A DNA stretch of 64,000 bases, taken from the NCBI GenBank assembly GCA_964533965.1, contig CAZHNN010000016.1, positions 1 through 64,000 of the forward strand. Direction: 5' to 3'. Positions 7,700-16,038 of the stretch are shown in pieces (within the stretch, counting starts at the first letter, position 1; every line of letters starts with the position of its first letter). The notes below the pieces were generated by a model that was given only the letters and a program-made list of their open reading frames with translations, made no database searches and was not told the origin of the DNA. Both the position numbers and the translations under genes were made by a program. This DNA comes from RGIG3178 sp964533965 (lineage in GTDB: Bacteria; Bacillota; Clostridia; Christensenellales; QAND01).

Positions 7700-9796
7700 T
7701 CAGTATTTACCAAATTCCATGTCGCTAAGCGAGATGCGGGGTGAATCCGCGCGCTTCTGAGATTTAGCCGCGGGTTTTGCATCCGCTTTGCCGCCAATAA
7801 GGCGCATCGACCGTTCGCTGCCCTTGAGCTTGAACTGCGCTACCATGCTCGAGAGCATATCGGCCTGGCTGGACAGTTCTTCGCTGGCCGCTGCCGCTTC
7901 CTGTGCGGTAGCACTGTTGGTTTGCACGACCTGGGAGAGCTGTTCGATGCCGCTGTTCACCTGTGAAATTCCCGTGGACTGTTCGTTGGAAGCCATGGCG
8001 ATCTCGCTGACCAATGCAGCCGCTTTTTCCACGCCACTGACGATGTTCGTGAGCTGAACCGCGGTCTGGTCTGCGATCTTGGAGCCAACCTCGACCTTCT
8101 TGATCGACCCTTCGATCAGAGCCGTGGTTTCCTTTGCGGCATTCGCGCTCTTTGCCGCGAGGTTTCTAACCTCTTCTGCGACCACCGCAAAGCCTTTGCC
8201 ATGTATGCCGGCCCTGGCCGCTTCCACCGCAGCGTTAAGGGCAAGGATGTTCGTCTGGAACGCGATGTCGTCGATGACCTTGATGATCTTGGAGATGTTC
8301 TCGCTGGATTCGTTGATTTCCACCATTGCACGCAACAGCTGCAGCATCTGTTCGTTGCCTTCAACTGCGTTTGCCTTGGCAGTATTGGCAAGCGAGCTTG
8401 CCGTATTGGCATTTTGTGCGTTTTGATGGGTCTGTGCCGCGATCGTCGTGACGGTGGACGAGAGTTCTTCGATGGAGCTCGCCTGTTCGGTAGCGCCCTG
8501 CGAGATCGTTTGGCTGCCTTCGGACACCTGGCGGGTGCCTGCCGCGACCTGTACGGAAGCATTGCCAATCTCCGTCATCGTGTCGTTCAAAGCTCCTATG
8601 ATGCTGTTGATAGAGCTCTTCAATTCGCTGAAATCGCCGAGGTACTCCGATGTGATCTCAACGTTCAGGTTGCCGTTGGCCATCTCGCCGAGAATTGTGG
8701 ATATTTCCGAAATATAGCCGTTCAGGTTTTCAGCCATCGAGTTGAGTGCATGCTTGACATTGGCTAAATCTCCGCGATAATCGCCGGTAATGCTGACCTG
8801 CAGGTTTCCTTGGGCCATTTCGTTCATCACTTTGATGGAATCGCGTATGGGCATGACCACCGCATCCAACGTGTTGTTGATACCCTGCACGATGGTCTGA
8901 TAGCTCCCGTGGTGCTTGTCTGCATCGGCTCTTGTTGAAAGCTGTCCTTCCACAGCCGCATGTGTGAGCATATCGACATCCGCCGACATTGCCTCCACGG
9001 CCAGGATGATGGCTTTGATGGAATCCACCAGTCTGCCAACCTCATCTTTAGTAGACTGTTGGGTCAGCAGCTTTTCTTGTTTCTCGTCAAAGCTGAAATT
9101 GCCTTGTGCAACCTTGTTGGAGATCTGCATCAACGAAATGACGGGTTTGCTGATCATCCGTGACACCACGATGCCCAATGTGACTGCCAGAAGGACTGCC
9201 GCACATACGAGAGCCACCATCAGTATGATGGAGAAGTTGGATGATTTTGCCTGCTGGGCCAGAATGCTCTGTCCTTCGCTGATGTTTTGGGCGGTGATGG
9301 TCTCCGCAGCACCAAAAGCCGCGGTAACAACTTGGGCACTTGAAGCGGAACGAAGTAATTCAAGAGCGGAATCCTTATTTGTTGATACCAGTGATATGAC
9401 CTCTTCTATGCGAGTTTCAAACGCTTTGACCTTTTGATCGAAATCATTGAATTCATCCTGTTCTCTCGCACTTTGCATGGTGCCTTTGAGCAAGTTCAAG
9501 TAGTTTTGGATTTTCTCTTTGGATTTTGTTACGTTGTTTGCGACTGTTTGAACACCAGCCGAATCTACTTGCAAGAAACTATCCCTCGCCATTGCCCGTA
9601 TATATTGCAACTCCTCATAGATGTAGCCGATATGCCCCTGTGACATGCCCTTGCTCTTGAACAGCTCCTGGCTGTTCGAATTGATGGCGCTCATCGATTG
9701 TACACCGTAAATGCCAACACCCGCGGCAATCAATGCGATGATCAGAAAGGCAATCATTAGCCTTGTAGCGATTTTCATGTTCTTAACGAATTTCAT
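7700..9796 (-). CDS. Methyl-accepting chemotaxis protein
   Basis: The product is a membrane chemoreceptor of 698 residues that signals through CheW/CheA. Segments in order: first membrane helix (about 10-32), a four-helix-bundle sensing domain of about 150 residues (4HB_MCP type), second membrane helix (about 188-210), HAMP, additional HAMP-like stretches (two repeats ending in NMAQGNL/EMANGNL-type motifs), and the MCP signalling domain. The signalling hairpin tip IDDIAFQTNILALNAAVEAA is intact. The C-terminus has no obvious CheR-docking pentapeptide. ATG 9796 is preferred over TTG 9814 because GGGGGT lies about 10 nt upstream of the ATG. cheW precedes it by 25 bp in the same direction. Confidence 0.95.
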   Translation of the reverse strand: MKFVKNMKIATRLMIAFLIIALIAAGVGIYGVQSMSAINSNSQELFKSKGMSQGHIGYIYEELQYIRAMARDSFLQVDSAGVQTVANNVTKSKEKIQNYLNLLKGTMQSAREQDEFNDFDQKVKAFETRIEEVISLVSTNKDSALELLRSASSAQVVTAAFGAAETITAQNISEGQSILAQQAKSSNFSIILMVALVCAAVLLAVTLGIVVSRMISKPVISLMQISNKVAQGNFSFDEKQEKLLTQQSTKDEVGRLVDSIKAIILAVEAMSADVDMLTHAAVEGQLSTRADADKHHGSYQTIVQGINNTLDAVVMPIRDSIKVMNEMAQGNLQVSITGDYRGDLANVKHALNSMAENLNGYISEISTILGEMANGNLNVEITSEYLGDFSELKSSINSIIGALNDTMTEIGNASVQVAAGTRQVSEGSQTISQGATEQASSIEELSSTVTTIAAQTHQNAQNANTASSLANTAKANAVEGNEQMLQLLRAMVEINESSENISKIIKVIDDIAFQTNILALNAAVEAARAGIHGKGFAVVAEEVRNLAAKSANAAKETTALIEGSIKKVEVGSKIADQTAVQLTNIVSGVEKAAALVSEIAMASNEQSTGISQVNSGIEQLSQVVQTNSATAQEAAAASEELSSQADMLSSMVAQFKLKGSERSMRLIGGKADAKPAAKSQKRADSPRISLSDMEFGKY

Positions 9797-9821
9797 TGTT
9801 TTTTGTACCCCCAATTATTCT

Positions 9822-10343
9822 TTATTCGATGTTTGTGAATCCGAACTCGTCGTCCAGCAATAGCCTTTTGCAGTTCAGAAGCAAAATGATCCTGTCGTTC
9901 GCCTTGCCGATTCCTTGCATGTATTTGTTGCTCAGGCTGGCGCCGATAGCAGGCGGCGGCATGATGTTTTCATCCCCGATGTTCAACACTTCCGCGACGG
10001 TGTCGACGATGAGCCCCGCCACGATGTCACCCGTATCGATGACGATAATGCATGTCCTGTCCGTATACGGCACAGGCTCCTTTTTGAATTTCAACCGGAT
10101 ATCCATGACAGGGATGATCTTTCCACGTAAATTGATGATCCCCTTGATATGGTCCGGAACTTCCGGCAACACGATAATCGGCTGCACTCCGATGATTTCC
10201 GTTACATATCGGATTTGGATGCCATAATCCTCACCGTCCAAAGCGAACATGAGATATTTTCCGTGCTGTGTGTCTTCCATTTTTTGCTGTTCATCCAACA
10301 GTTCCGTAGTCTTCGCCCCCCATATTTTGTCGACATATGTCAT
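9822..10343 (-). CDS. cheW: Chemotaxis coupling protein CheW
   Basis: CheW bridges chemoreceptors and the CheA kinase. The 173-residue product contains a full CheW domain from about residue 28 (GKYLMFALDGEDYGI) through the GIINLRGKIIPVMDIR core motif to the GIGKANDRIILLLNCKRLL ending. The first 27 residues are an extension rich in charged residues. It is co-directional with and 25 bp upstream of the chemoreceptor gene, so the two probably form one operon. No cheA, cheY or flagellar gene is in the window, so this receptor-CheW pair must join components encoded elsewhere. Confidence 0.95.
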   Translation of the reverse strand: MTYVDKIWGAKTTELLDEQQKMEDTQHGKYLMFALDGEDYGIQIRYVTEIIGVQPIIVLPEVPDHIKGIINLRGKIIPVMDIRLKFKKEPVPYTDRTCIIVIDTGDIVAGLIVDTVAEVLNIGDENIMPPPAIGASLSNKYMQGIGKANDRIILLLNCKRLLLDDEFGFTNIE

Positions 10344-10690
10344 ACGTTGAAATCGTACATTTTCTATTATCGTTAGAAAAAATTACATGCTTAACATCGG
10401 TTTACAAATTTCTACAAAATAATTAAGAAATAAAGAGGTCTCAGACGTCATTGGAAATAGATATGGCACAATCAACTGGTTGGTAGGTAGTATTGTGTAT
10501 AGCAATTTGCAGAGAATATAGCTATCCTTGGCTGTGACAGGTGATCGTACTGTTTAGATCAGACGGTACGTATGCCAAAAAGAGTCCGATCTGCCGCTAT
10601 ATGCGTCGGATCGGGCCCTTTGTAGGTTCTAGGTGCGTACGGAATGTAGATCGGACCCATGCAATTAATCTATTAATCTAAAAAGGAGAA
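10344..10690. other. Intergenic region between cheW and the cysteine desulfurase gene
   Basis: This 347-bp stretch holds the AT-rich upstream region of cheW (read on the minus strand) and the terminator-like hairpin at 10575-10618 for the encapsulin operon. I see no gene in it. Confidence 0.6.
10575..10618 (-). terminator. Probable terminator of the encapsulin-cysteine desulfurase operon
   Basis: On the minus strand GCCCGATC and GATCGGAC form an imperfect stem around an inner pairing segment and are followed by TCTTTTTGG. It lies about 75 bp beyond the cysteine desulfurase stop. Confidence 0.55.
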
Positions 10691-12274
10691 TTACCAAAGA
10701 TCAGACTTGGGCCTGCCGCATAACCTATATAGCTGCTCTCCCAATACATCTATTTCTTCTTTGGTGTTATATAGCGCAAAGGAAGCACGCGCGGTACCGG
10801 ATAGCCCAAGGTGGCGGAGTATCGGCTGCGCGCAGTGATGGCCGGCACGTATAGCGATGCCTTGCTTATCCAACGCTTCTCCTATTTCCTGCGAAGACAA
10901 TCCATCGCAGGTAAAGGATAGCACCCCGATTTTATCCTTGTGATCGCCATAGAGTTTTACACCGGGGATGCCTGAGAGAATTTCCCATCCATATTCCCAG
11001 AGAGCGTGCTCATGGCGAAAAAGGGTTTCCATTCCGAAGTTTGTTATATAATCGATGGCAGCTCCCAGCCCGATGGCGTCCGCGATGTTCGCCGTTCCTG
11101 CTTCAAACCGGTGGGGAGGCGCCTGATACGTCGTTGCCTCGAAGCGGACATCCCGTATCATGTTGCCGCCGCCCTGATAGGGAGGCATTAAAGCGAGCAG
11201 CTTCGGCTTGCCATACAGCACACCGATGCCGGTAGGTCCATAGAGCTTGTGCCCGGAGAACGCATAGAAATCGCAGTCGAGCGCGAGGACGTCAACCGGG
11301 ATGTGCGCCACAGCCTGCGCGCCGTCGATTAGCGCCTTTGCTCCATACCGGTGTGCCATCTTTACCATTTCCGCCGCGGGCGTTATGGTACCAATCACAT
11401 TGGAGACGTGGGTGAACGCTACGATTTTCGCTTTTTCGGACAACAGTTTCCCATACGACTCCAGGTCTATCTGTCCACCGCTGTCCGTGGGAATGATGCG
11501 AAGTGTGGCACCGGTCCTTTCGCACAGTAGTTGCCAAGGCACTATGTTGGCATGGTGTTCCAAAACGCTCAGGATGACCTCGTCGCCCTCTTTAAGCACT
11601 TGCATCCCGTAGCTGTGTGCCACGAGGTTGACTGCCTCGGTCGTTCCCCGGACGAAGACGATCTCATCCGCGCTGTCCGCGTTGATAAATCGAGCCGCTT
11701 TTTTTCGTGCAGCCTCAAAAGCATCGGTCGTTCTCGTTGCCAAAGTATGAGCGCCACGGTGCACGTTGGAATTCTCATGCTCGTAAAAGTAGCGGATACG
11801 GTCGATCACAGCCATTGGCTTTTGCGTGGTCGCAGCATTGTCCAGCCAGACGAGCGGTTTTCCGTTCACGCTTTCCGAGAGGATCGGAAAGTCCTTTCGG
11901 GCTTCGTAGACTTCAAAACTATCTGAAAACCGAAGGGCGGAAGGGAAGGCGGTTTGGTATTCGTGTGAAGCCGATAAGGGCTGGAACGGTGAAAAAGAGG
12001 CCAATATTCCGGTGCTGCAAAGCGGATCGCACTCTAAAAGAATGCGATCGGATTCGTCGGCTACATGCGTAGGTTCCGGCAGAATGGATATTTCGAAAGC
12101 AAAGCGTCCGCCGCTGTCTTCGGACTCTTCGCATTGTGTAGAAGCGGCATGATCTGCGGGCGTATATAGTTCCGGAAATACATCATACGCGACTGAATCC
12201 AGGAGCATCGCAATGTTCCTTTCCGTATTCCCAGAGTCTGCGAACGGCTCCATGATGGGATTATTGGTAGTCAT
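10691..12274 (-). CDS. Cysteine desulfurase with N-terminal encapsulin-targeting extension (encapsulin cargo)
   Basis: This PLP enzyme takes sulfur from L-cysteine, giving alanine and an enzyme persulfide. Residues about 125-527 are a complete group II (SufS-type) cysteine desulfurase: LVWLDNAATTQKP, VLEHHANIVPWQLL, PLP lysine K343 in FSGHKLYGPTG, and catalytic Cys481 in RAGHHCAQP. The first ~125 residues have no counterpart in SufS; they are acidic, Pro/Ser-rich and look disordered. Such an extension is characteristic of cysteine desulfurases loaded into family 2A encapsulins, and the shell gene lies directly upstream with a 14-bp overlap. The start is ATG 12274; an in-frame ATG seven codons later is possible. 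No SufU, SufB or IscU partner is adjacent, so a dedicated Fe-S role is less likely. The cargo role is inferred from extension and context. Confidence 0.93.
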   Translation of the reverse strand: MTTNNPIMEPFADSGNTERNIAMLLDSVAYDVFPELYTPADHAASTQCEESEDSGGRFAFEISILPEPTHVADESDRILLECDPLCSTGILASFSPFQPLSASHEYQTAFPSALRFSDSFEVYEARKDFPILSESVNGKPLVWLDNAATTQKPMAVIDRIRYFYEHENSNVHRGAHTLATRTTDAFEAARKKAARFINADSADEIVFVRGTTEAVNLVAHSYGMQVLKEGDEVILSVLEHHANIVPWQLLCERTGATLRIIPTDSGGQIDLESYGKLLSEKAKIVAFTHVSNVIGTITPAAEMVKMAHRYGAKALIDGAQAVAHIPVDVLALDCDFYAFSGHKLYGPTGIGVLYGKPKLLALMPPYQGGGNMIRDVRFEATTYQAPPHRFEAGTANIADAIGLGAAIDYITNFGMETLFRHEHALWEYGWEILSGIPGVKLYGDHKDKIGVLSFTCDGLSSQEIGEALDKQGIAIRAGHHCAQPILRHLGLSGTARASFALYNTKEEIDVLGEQLYRLCGRPKSDLW

Positions 12275-13205
12275 AATAGTGACCTGTATCTACATCTTCA
12301 AGTACCGCAATGGCGTCGTCTGTCAGGACCGCTATGGAGCAGTACAGGGACAGCAGATACAGCCCAATGCCGTGATTGTCGATCCCCATAAAACGAACGG
12401 AAAGGCCTTTGGATTGCTCGCCGGGAACGCCTGCCTGGTACAGGCCGATCACACCCTGCTTCTTTTCACCGCTGCGTACCAACAGGATGTTCGTTTTGCC
12501 TCCCGTGGCTGCGGGATTCCCGGAACCATCCACCAGAAGCTTGTCGGTCGGGATGATCGGTATGCCGCGCCAGGCGATAAAAGGGGTGCCAAACAGCGTG
12601 ATAGTAGCGGGGGGCACGCCACGGCGTGTGCACTCGCGTCCGAACGCGGCGATGGCGGCAGGATGCGCCAGAAAGAAGGAGGGGTCTTTCCAAACCTTTG
12701 TGATCAGCTCATCCATATCGTCCGGCGTGGGGTATCCCTTGCGTGTCTTGATCCGCTGGCATGGCACCGTCTGCTTGAGCAACCCATAATCGTCGCTGTT
12801 GATGATAAGGTGCTCCTGCTTTTCCTTGATGCTCTCCATGGCGAGGCGAAGCTGTTCCTTGGTCTGGTCGTTGGGATGGCTGTAGATGTCCGATACCCTC
12901 GTCTCAATTCGTATGATGGTGGATACGGATGTGAGCGAGATCTCCTTCGGATTGGGATCGTAATCGATGAAACCCTCCGGTATGTCCTGCGTGCCCGACT
13001 GCGCCTGCAGGATATCCAGAAGCGTTTCGCCCTCTTTTACTCGGTTCAGGCGAAAAATACCGGAGTTCAGCGGCTTCCAGTCCAGCATTCTGGTCAGATA
13101 GCGCGGGGTGATAGAGATGAATTGAGGGGGAGTCTTTTCAAATTCGGCCAGTTGGTAAGCGGCATTTGCTGACAGCGCATGCTGTTTTTCTAGATTCTCT
13201 GACAT
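12261..13205 (-). CDS. Family 2A encapsulin nanocompartment shell protein (SrpI-like)
   Basis: This 314-residue protein matches the SrpI-type family 2A encapsulins, HK97-fold proteins that self-assemble into icosahedral protein shells. Recognisable blocks are the N-terminal arm with TPPQFISITPRYL, NSGIFRLNRV, DYGLLKQTVPCQRIKTR, TPDDMDELITKVWKDPSFF, FLAHPAAIAAFGRECTRRG, TLFGTPFIAWRGIPIIPTDK and SVRFMGIDNHGIGLYLLSLY. Length and block order agree with the family. The known members enclose cysteine desulfurase and can accumulate elemental sulfur; some respond to sulfur starvation. GGGAG lies 7 nt upstream of ATG 13205, and the cargo gene follows with overlapping ends, implying coupled expression. 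These proteins were formerly annotated as major membrane protein I or Crp/Fnr-type proteins; no cyclic-nucleotide-binding domain is present here. Confidence 0.94.
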   Translation of the reverse strand: MSENLEKQHALSANAAYQLAEFEKTPPQFISITPRYLTRMLDWKPLNSGIFRLNRVKEGETLLDILQAQSGTQDIPEGFIDYDPNPKEISLTSVSTIIRIETRVSDIYSHPNDQTKEQLRLAMESIKEKQEHLIINSDDYGLLKQTVPCQRIKTRKGYPTPDDMDELITKVWKDPSFFLAHPAAIAAFGRECTRRGVPPATITLFGTPFIAWRGIPIIPTDKLLVDGSGNPAATGGKTNILLVRSGEKKQGVIGLYQAGVPGEQSKGLSVRFMGIDNHGIGLYLLSLYCSIAVLTDDAIAVLEDVDTGHYYDYQ

Positions 13206-13265
13206 GTGGGTCTCCCGTTCTCTGAATACTTGTTTATGTAAAATTGCCCAAAAGAGGGGAATCTA

Positions 13266-13302
13266 TGCCAAATACATGGGGCATAGCCAATTGCATTTGG
13301 CA
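13266..13302. promoter_or_regulatory. Inverted repeat between the encapsulin and AAA operons
   Basis: TGCCAAAT (13266-13273) and ATTTGGCA (13295-13302) form a perfect 8-bp inverted repeat with a 21-nt spacer, between two divergent start codons. A GGGGCATA / ATGAGGCAT echo lies within and beside it. It could be a shared operator; no regulator is identified. Confidence 0.4.
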
Positions 13303-13355
13303 CATGAGGCATCTACAATTGGGTTTGAACGACCGATTAAAATTCATATGGCATG

Positions 13356-13383
13356 TTGAAACATTGTGAAATAATGATACAAT
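13356..13383 (+). promoter_or_regulatory. Predicted promoter of the AAA/VWA operon
   Basis: TTGAAA (13356-13361) and TACAAT (13378-13383) with a 16-nt spacer lie 30 bp upstream of ATG 13414, in sigma-A-like arrangement. Confidence 0.6.
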
Positions 13384-13413
13384 GTAGATGAGGAATTCGA
13401 AGAGGGTGTTGCC

Positions 13414-14484
13414 ATGAAGATCAGCCTTGCCAAGGAATGTATCAAGGAAATATTCCAAAAGACGAACAGCGTTGTGGCCCTGATAAGCGAACGGGGCGTG
13501 GGCAAGACATCCATTTTCCGTCAGTGTGCCGAGGAAATGGGCGTGGATTATATGGCGCTGTATGCCGCAGCTCTGGAGGGCCCCGATTTCATGGGATTGC
13601 CGGACAAGGACCGTGAAAAGGGCATCACGCGTTACTTGGCGCCGCAGTTCTTGCCAACGCAACAGGCTGTCAACGAAGGGATATTCAAGAGTGAGGGGCT
13701 GCTGGTGCTCGAGGAGATCAACCGGGTGCCGAGCGATACGGTATCGGTGCTCTATCCGCTGTTACTCGAACGCAAGATCAACAACCACGCGTTGGCGGAT
13801 GGTTGGCGGATCGGCGTCACGATGAATCCCGATACCATGAACTACTCCGTAGGCGCTCTGGATGACGCGATGATAGACCGGTTCATCTCCATCGAAGTGC
13901 AGACCAATCTCGACGACTACATAGCCTATTCGCTGCAGCACGAGCCCAACGACAGCGTGTTGGCCTATCTGCAGGCGAACCCTGAAAGCCTTCTGATCAC
14001 GAAGAATGCCGCAAGTTCAACTGCGCTGCAAAAAGCGCCGACGCCACGGGGATGGACCAGGGTTCAAGAGTTATTGAATCGATGCAGCTTGAACAGGCGC
14101 ATCATGCTTGAACTCATCTCCGGTATCATCGGGCCCGAGGTGGCGATGGAGTTCTTCAGCCATATCGACACCCCCGGCTTTTCGGTTCCGTCCGTATCGG
14201 AGCTATTGAAGGATTTTACGGCGGTCCGGTCGGATATTGAAAATCTCAAACGCCTGAAGAGGGCGGATATACTGATGCTCTTGGTGCGCAAGTGCGCAGC
14301 CGTTGTGGAGAATAAACCCGATCAAATAACAAACCTCGACCAGTTCCTGGATTGCCTGCCGGCGGAGCTGTGCGTCGTGTTCTTCCGCCTGCTGTCCGAT
14401 AAGCGTCCCGCCCTTGCGGATGTTCTCCCGGATCAACTCAAGAGCTTTGAGCGCGTGCAGAAAGCGATCCTCTCCAATGTATAG
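13414..14484 (+). CDS. MoxR-like AAA+ ATPase
   Basis: This 356-residue AAA+ ATPase belongs to the MoxR-type group, whose members work as chaperones or remodelling factors together with VWA-domain proteins encoded next door, as here. The Walker A region is SERGVGKTS (about 26-34), with Ser in place of the usual first Gly; Walker B is GLLVLEEINRVP (about 97-108), with Glu in place of Asp; sensor 1 is VTMNPDTMNYSVGALDDAMIDRF-like and the arginine-finger region follows. A helical C-terminal part of about 150 residues completes it. AGAGGGTG precedes the ATG. The stop is followed 9 bp later by the VWA gene. It is divergent from the encapsulin operon. Confidence 0.85.
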   Translation: MKISLAKECIKEIFQKTNSVVALISERGVGKTSIFRQCAEEMGVDYMALYAAALEGPDFMGLPDKDREKGITRYLAPQFLPTQQAVNEGIFKSEGLLVLEEINRVPSDTVSVLYPLLLERKINNHALADGWRIGVTMNPDTMNYSVGALDDAMIDRFISIEVQTNLDDYIAYSLQHEPNDSVLAYLQANPESLLITKNAASSTALQKAPTPRGWTRVQELLNRCSLNRRIMLELISGIIGPEVAMEFFSHIDTPGFSVPSVSELLKDFTAVRSDIENLKRLKRADILMLLVRKCAAVVENKPDQITNLDQFLDCLPAELCVVFFRLLSDKRPALADVLPDQLKSFERVQKAILSNV

Positions 14485-14493
14485 GTGAAGCGA

Positions 14494-15627
14494 ATGACAA
14501 TGCAGGATGCGATCATAGCCCTGCTGCTCGAGCAGCCATTTTACGGACACGTTGCAGCCTCCCTGCTGATGACGGAGGCAGACGTGCCATCCATCGCTTT
14601 TTTGTATGAGCCGAACCTGCGCATAGTGTACAACCGCCAATGGATGGAATCCCAGCCGAAAGAAAAAGCCGTCGGCGCACTGATGCATCAGATGCTCCAT
14701 GCGATGTTGCTGCACCCGTTCAGGCGCTCCGGCAGGGATATGGCATTGTGGGCTATCGCCTGCGATATGGCGGCAAATGAACATATCCCACAAAGTCAAC
14801 TGCCGGACGACGCGGTCACGGTCAAGGCCATGCGGTCGGAGATTGCGGGGTTGAAGGACTTTTGCAGCGCGGAGGAGTACTATGAGGCTTTGAAGAACAA
14901 TCCAGGCGGCATCAGCCTTCTGCAGGCAGATCTTCACATCAAAGCGGTGCTGCGAAACGGTACACAACTGCAAAGCGAAAAGATGGACGATGCCGACGAA
15001 TCCTCGCAGGCAGTGCTTAAGGGACTGCTTTCGGAAAATCTCCGCCAGTCTTCTGACGAAGCGGAAGCGCCGGCAGAGCTTTTGGTACAGCTGGGCGAGG
15101 TTTACCGATCCGATCGCTTGAACTGGCGCAGCATCCTAAAACGGTTTTTAACCGGGCGGGGAAGGCTATCCACCCGCAAGACCTACAAGAGGACCTCGAA
15201 GCGATTTGACGATTTCCCCGGTAATAAGCACACGACGGGCATCGATGTGTTGATTGCCATCGACGAGAGCGGGTCTGTTCCGCTTCTAACGCTGCAGGCT
15301 TTTTATGCCGAAGTGTTGAGCATCGAACAGATCACGGGCATATCCATGATGGTAACCACGTTCGATACGACCTGCTCTGTACCTGTGTCGGTGAGGCAAT
15401 TTATGGCCAACGCCGTTCGCAAGAAGAGCGGTGGAACGGATTTCAGGCCTGTCTTTGCCTTGGCTGATTCCATGCGGGTTCCGCTGCTGATACTCTTTAC
15501 CGATGGGGACGGCCCTGCGCCTGAAGCGGCGAACCAGAAGACCCTCTGGGTGTTGACTCCCGGCGGGAAAAGGCCGTGCGGCTTTGGGGAAAGTGTTGTC
15601 TGTGATATCGGGGAGAAGAAATCATGA
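14494..15627 (+). CDS. VWA-domain protein with inactivated metallopeptidase-like N-domain (DUF2201-type)
   Basis: The product of about 377 residues has two parts. The N-terminal half resembles the metallopeptidase-like DUF2201 domain, but the zinc motif reads HQMLH (about residues 65-69), so the catalytic Glu of HExxH is Gln and peptidase activity is unlikely. The C-terminal half (about 240-375) is a von Willebrand A domain with a metal-binding MIDAS: IDESGS, then Thr in SGGTDFRP and Asp in FTDGDG. VWA proteins of this kind act with MoxR-type ATPases such as the upstream product. The start is uncertain: GTG 14485, ATG 14494 or ATG 14500; AGGTGA at 14483 favours 14494. The stop overlaps the next start (ATGA). 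Confidence 0.82.
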   Translation: MTMQDAIIALLLEQPFYGHVAASLLMTEADVPSIAFLYEPNLRIVYNRQWMESQPKEKAVGALMHQMLHAMLLHPFRRSGRDMALWAIACDMAANEHIPQSQLPDDAVTVKAMRSEIAGLKDFCSAEEYYEALKNNPGGISLLQADLHIKAVLRNGTQLQSEKMDDADESSQAVLKGLLSENLRQSSDEAEAPAELLVQLGEVYRSDRLNWRSILKRFLTGRGRLSTRKTYKRTSKRFDDFPGNKHTTGIDVLIAIDESGSVPLLTLQAFYAEVLSIEQITGISMMVTTFDTTCSVPVSVRQFMANAVRKKSGGTDFRPVFALADSMRVPLLILFTDGDGPAPEAANQKTLWVLTPGGKRPCGFGESVVCDIGEKKS

Positions 15628-15959
15628 ATTACGATGTGGAATTTATCATCGTCGGCGGCACCCTGAAGGTGAAGGCTCAGGTGATGGCCCTGGAGATGCT
15701 CAAAAGAGACAGCCTGTTGCGCTCGTTCGCAATGGCTTCTAAAGAGTTTGGAAAGCCGCCCAGGGTCAGCAAGGACGATCAATGGGTAACCATCGATTTT
15801 ACCAATGCGGAAGTACCGTTAAAAAGCGGGCTGCAGGAAGCGTTTGAGCCGATCAAGCGAAAATACAGAGGGCAGGTGGTTGGCAGCGTTACCTGTTTGA
15901 TGAAATATACCATCATGCAAGGTGTCAGTCTGACAACGGTTGAATTCCCTGCGGAATGA
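15624..15959 (+). CDS. Conserved-looking small protein of the AAA/VWA operon
   Basis: The 111-residue cytoplasmic protein begins with beta-rich DVEFIIVGGTLKVKAQVMA, continues with a helical segment, and ends with alternating beta segments (SVTCLMKYTIMQGVSLTTVEF). I recognise no family. Its start overlaps the stop of the VWA gene by 4 bp (ATGA), so the two are almost certainly translated from one message, and a strong terminator follows. Tight coupling suggests it is the third component of the AAA/VWA module, possibly an adaptor or substrate; this is inference only. Confidence 0.7.
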   Translation: MNYDVEFIIVGGTLKVKAQVMALEMLKRDSLLRSFAMASKEFGKPPRVSKDDQWVTIDFTNAEVPLKSGLQEAFEPIKRKYRGQVVGSVTCLMKYTIMQGVSLTTVEFPAE

Positions 15960-15973
15960 TAAAGCATACGACA

Positions 15974-16008
15974 AAAGAAGAGGCGGGCAATGCCCGCTTC
16001 TTTGTTTT
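15974..16008 (+). terminator. Terminator of the AAA/VWA operon
   Basis: The inverted arms AAGAGGCGGGC and GCCCGCTTCTT with a short AAT loop are followed by TTGTTTTTT. Confidence 0.85.
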
Positions 16009-16038
16009 TTCATGTCTTTAAACTGCGGATGCTATCTG

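Noticed and set aside
12213..13172. Long plus-strand open frame opposite the encapsulin gene
   Set aside because: It is fully antisense to the shell gene, has no ribosome-binding site and no family likeness, while the minus-strand product matches a known family over its whole length.
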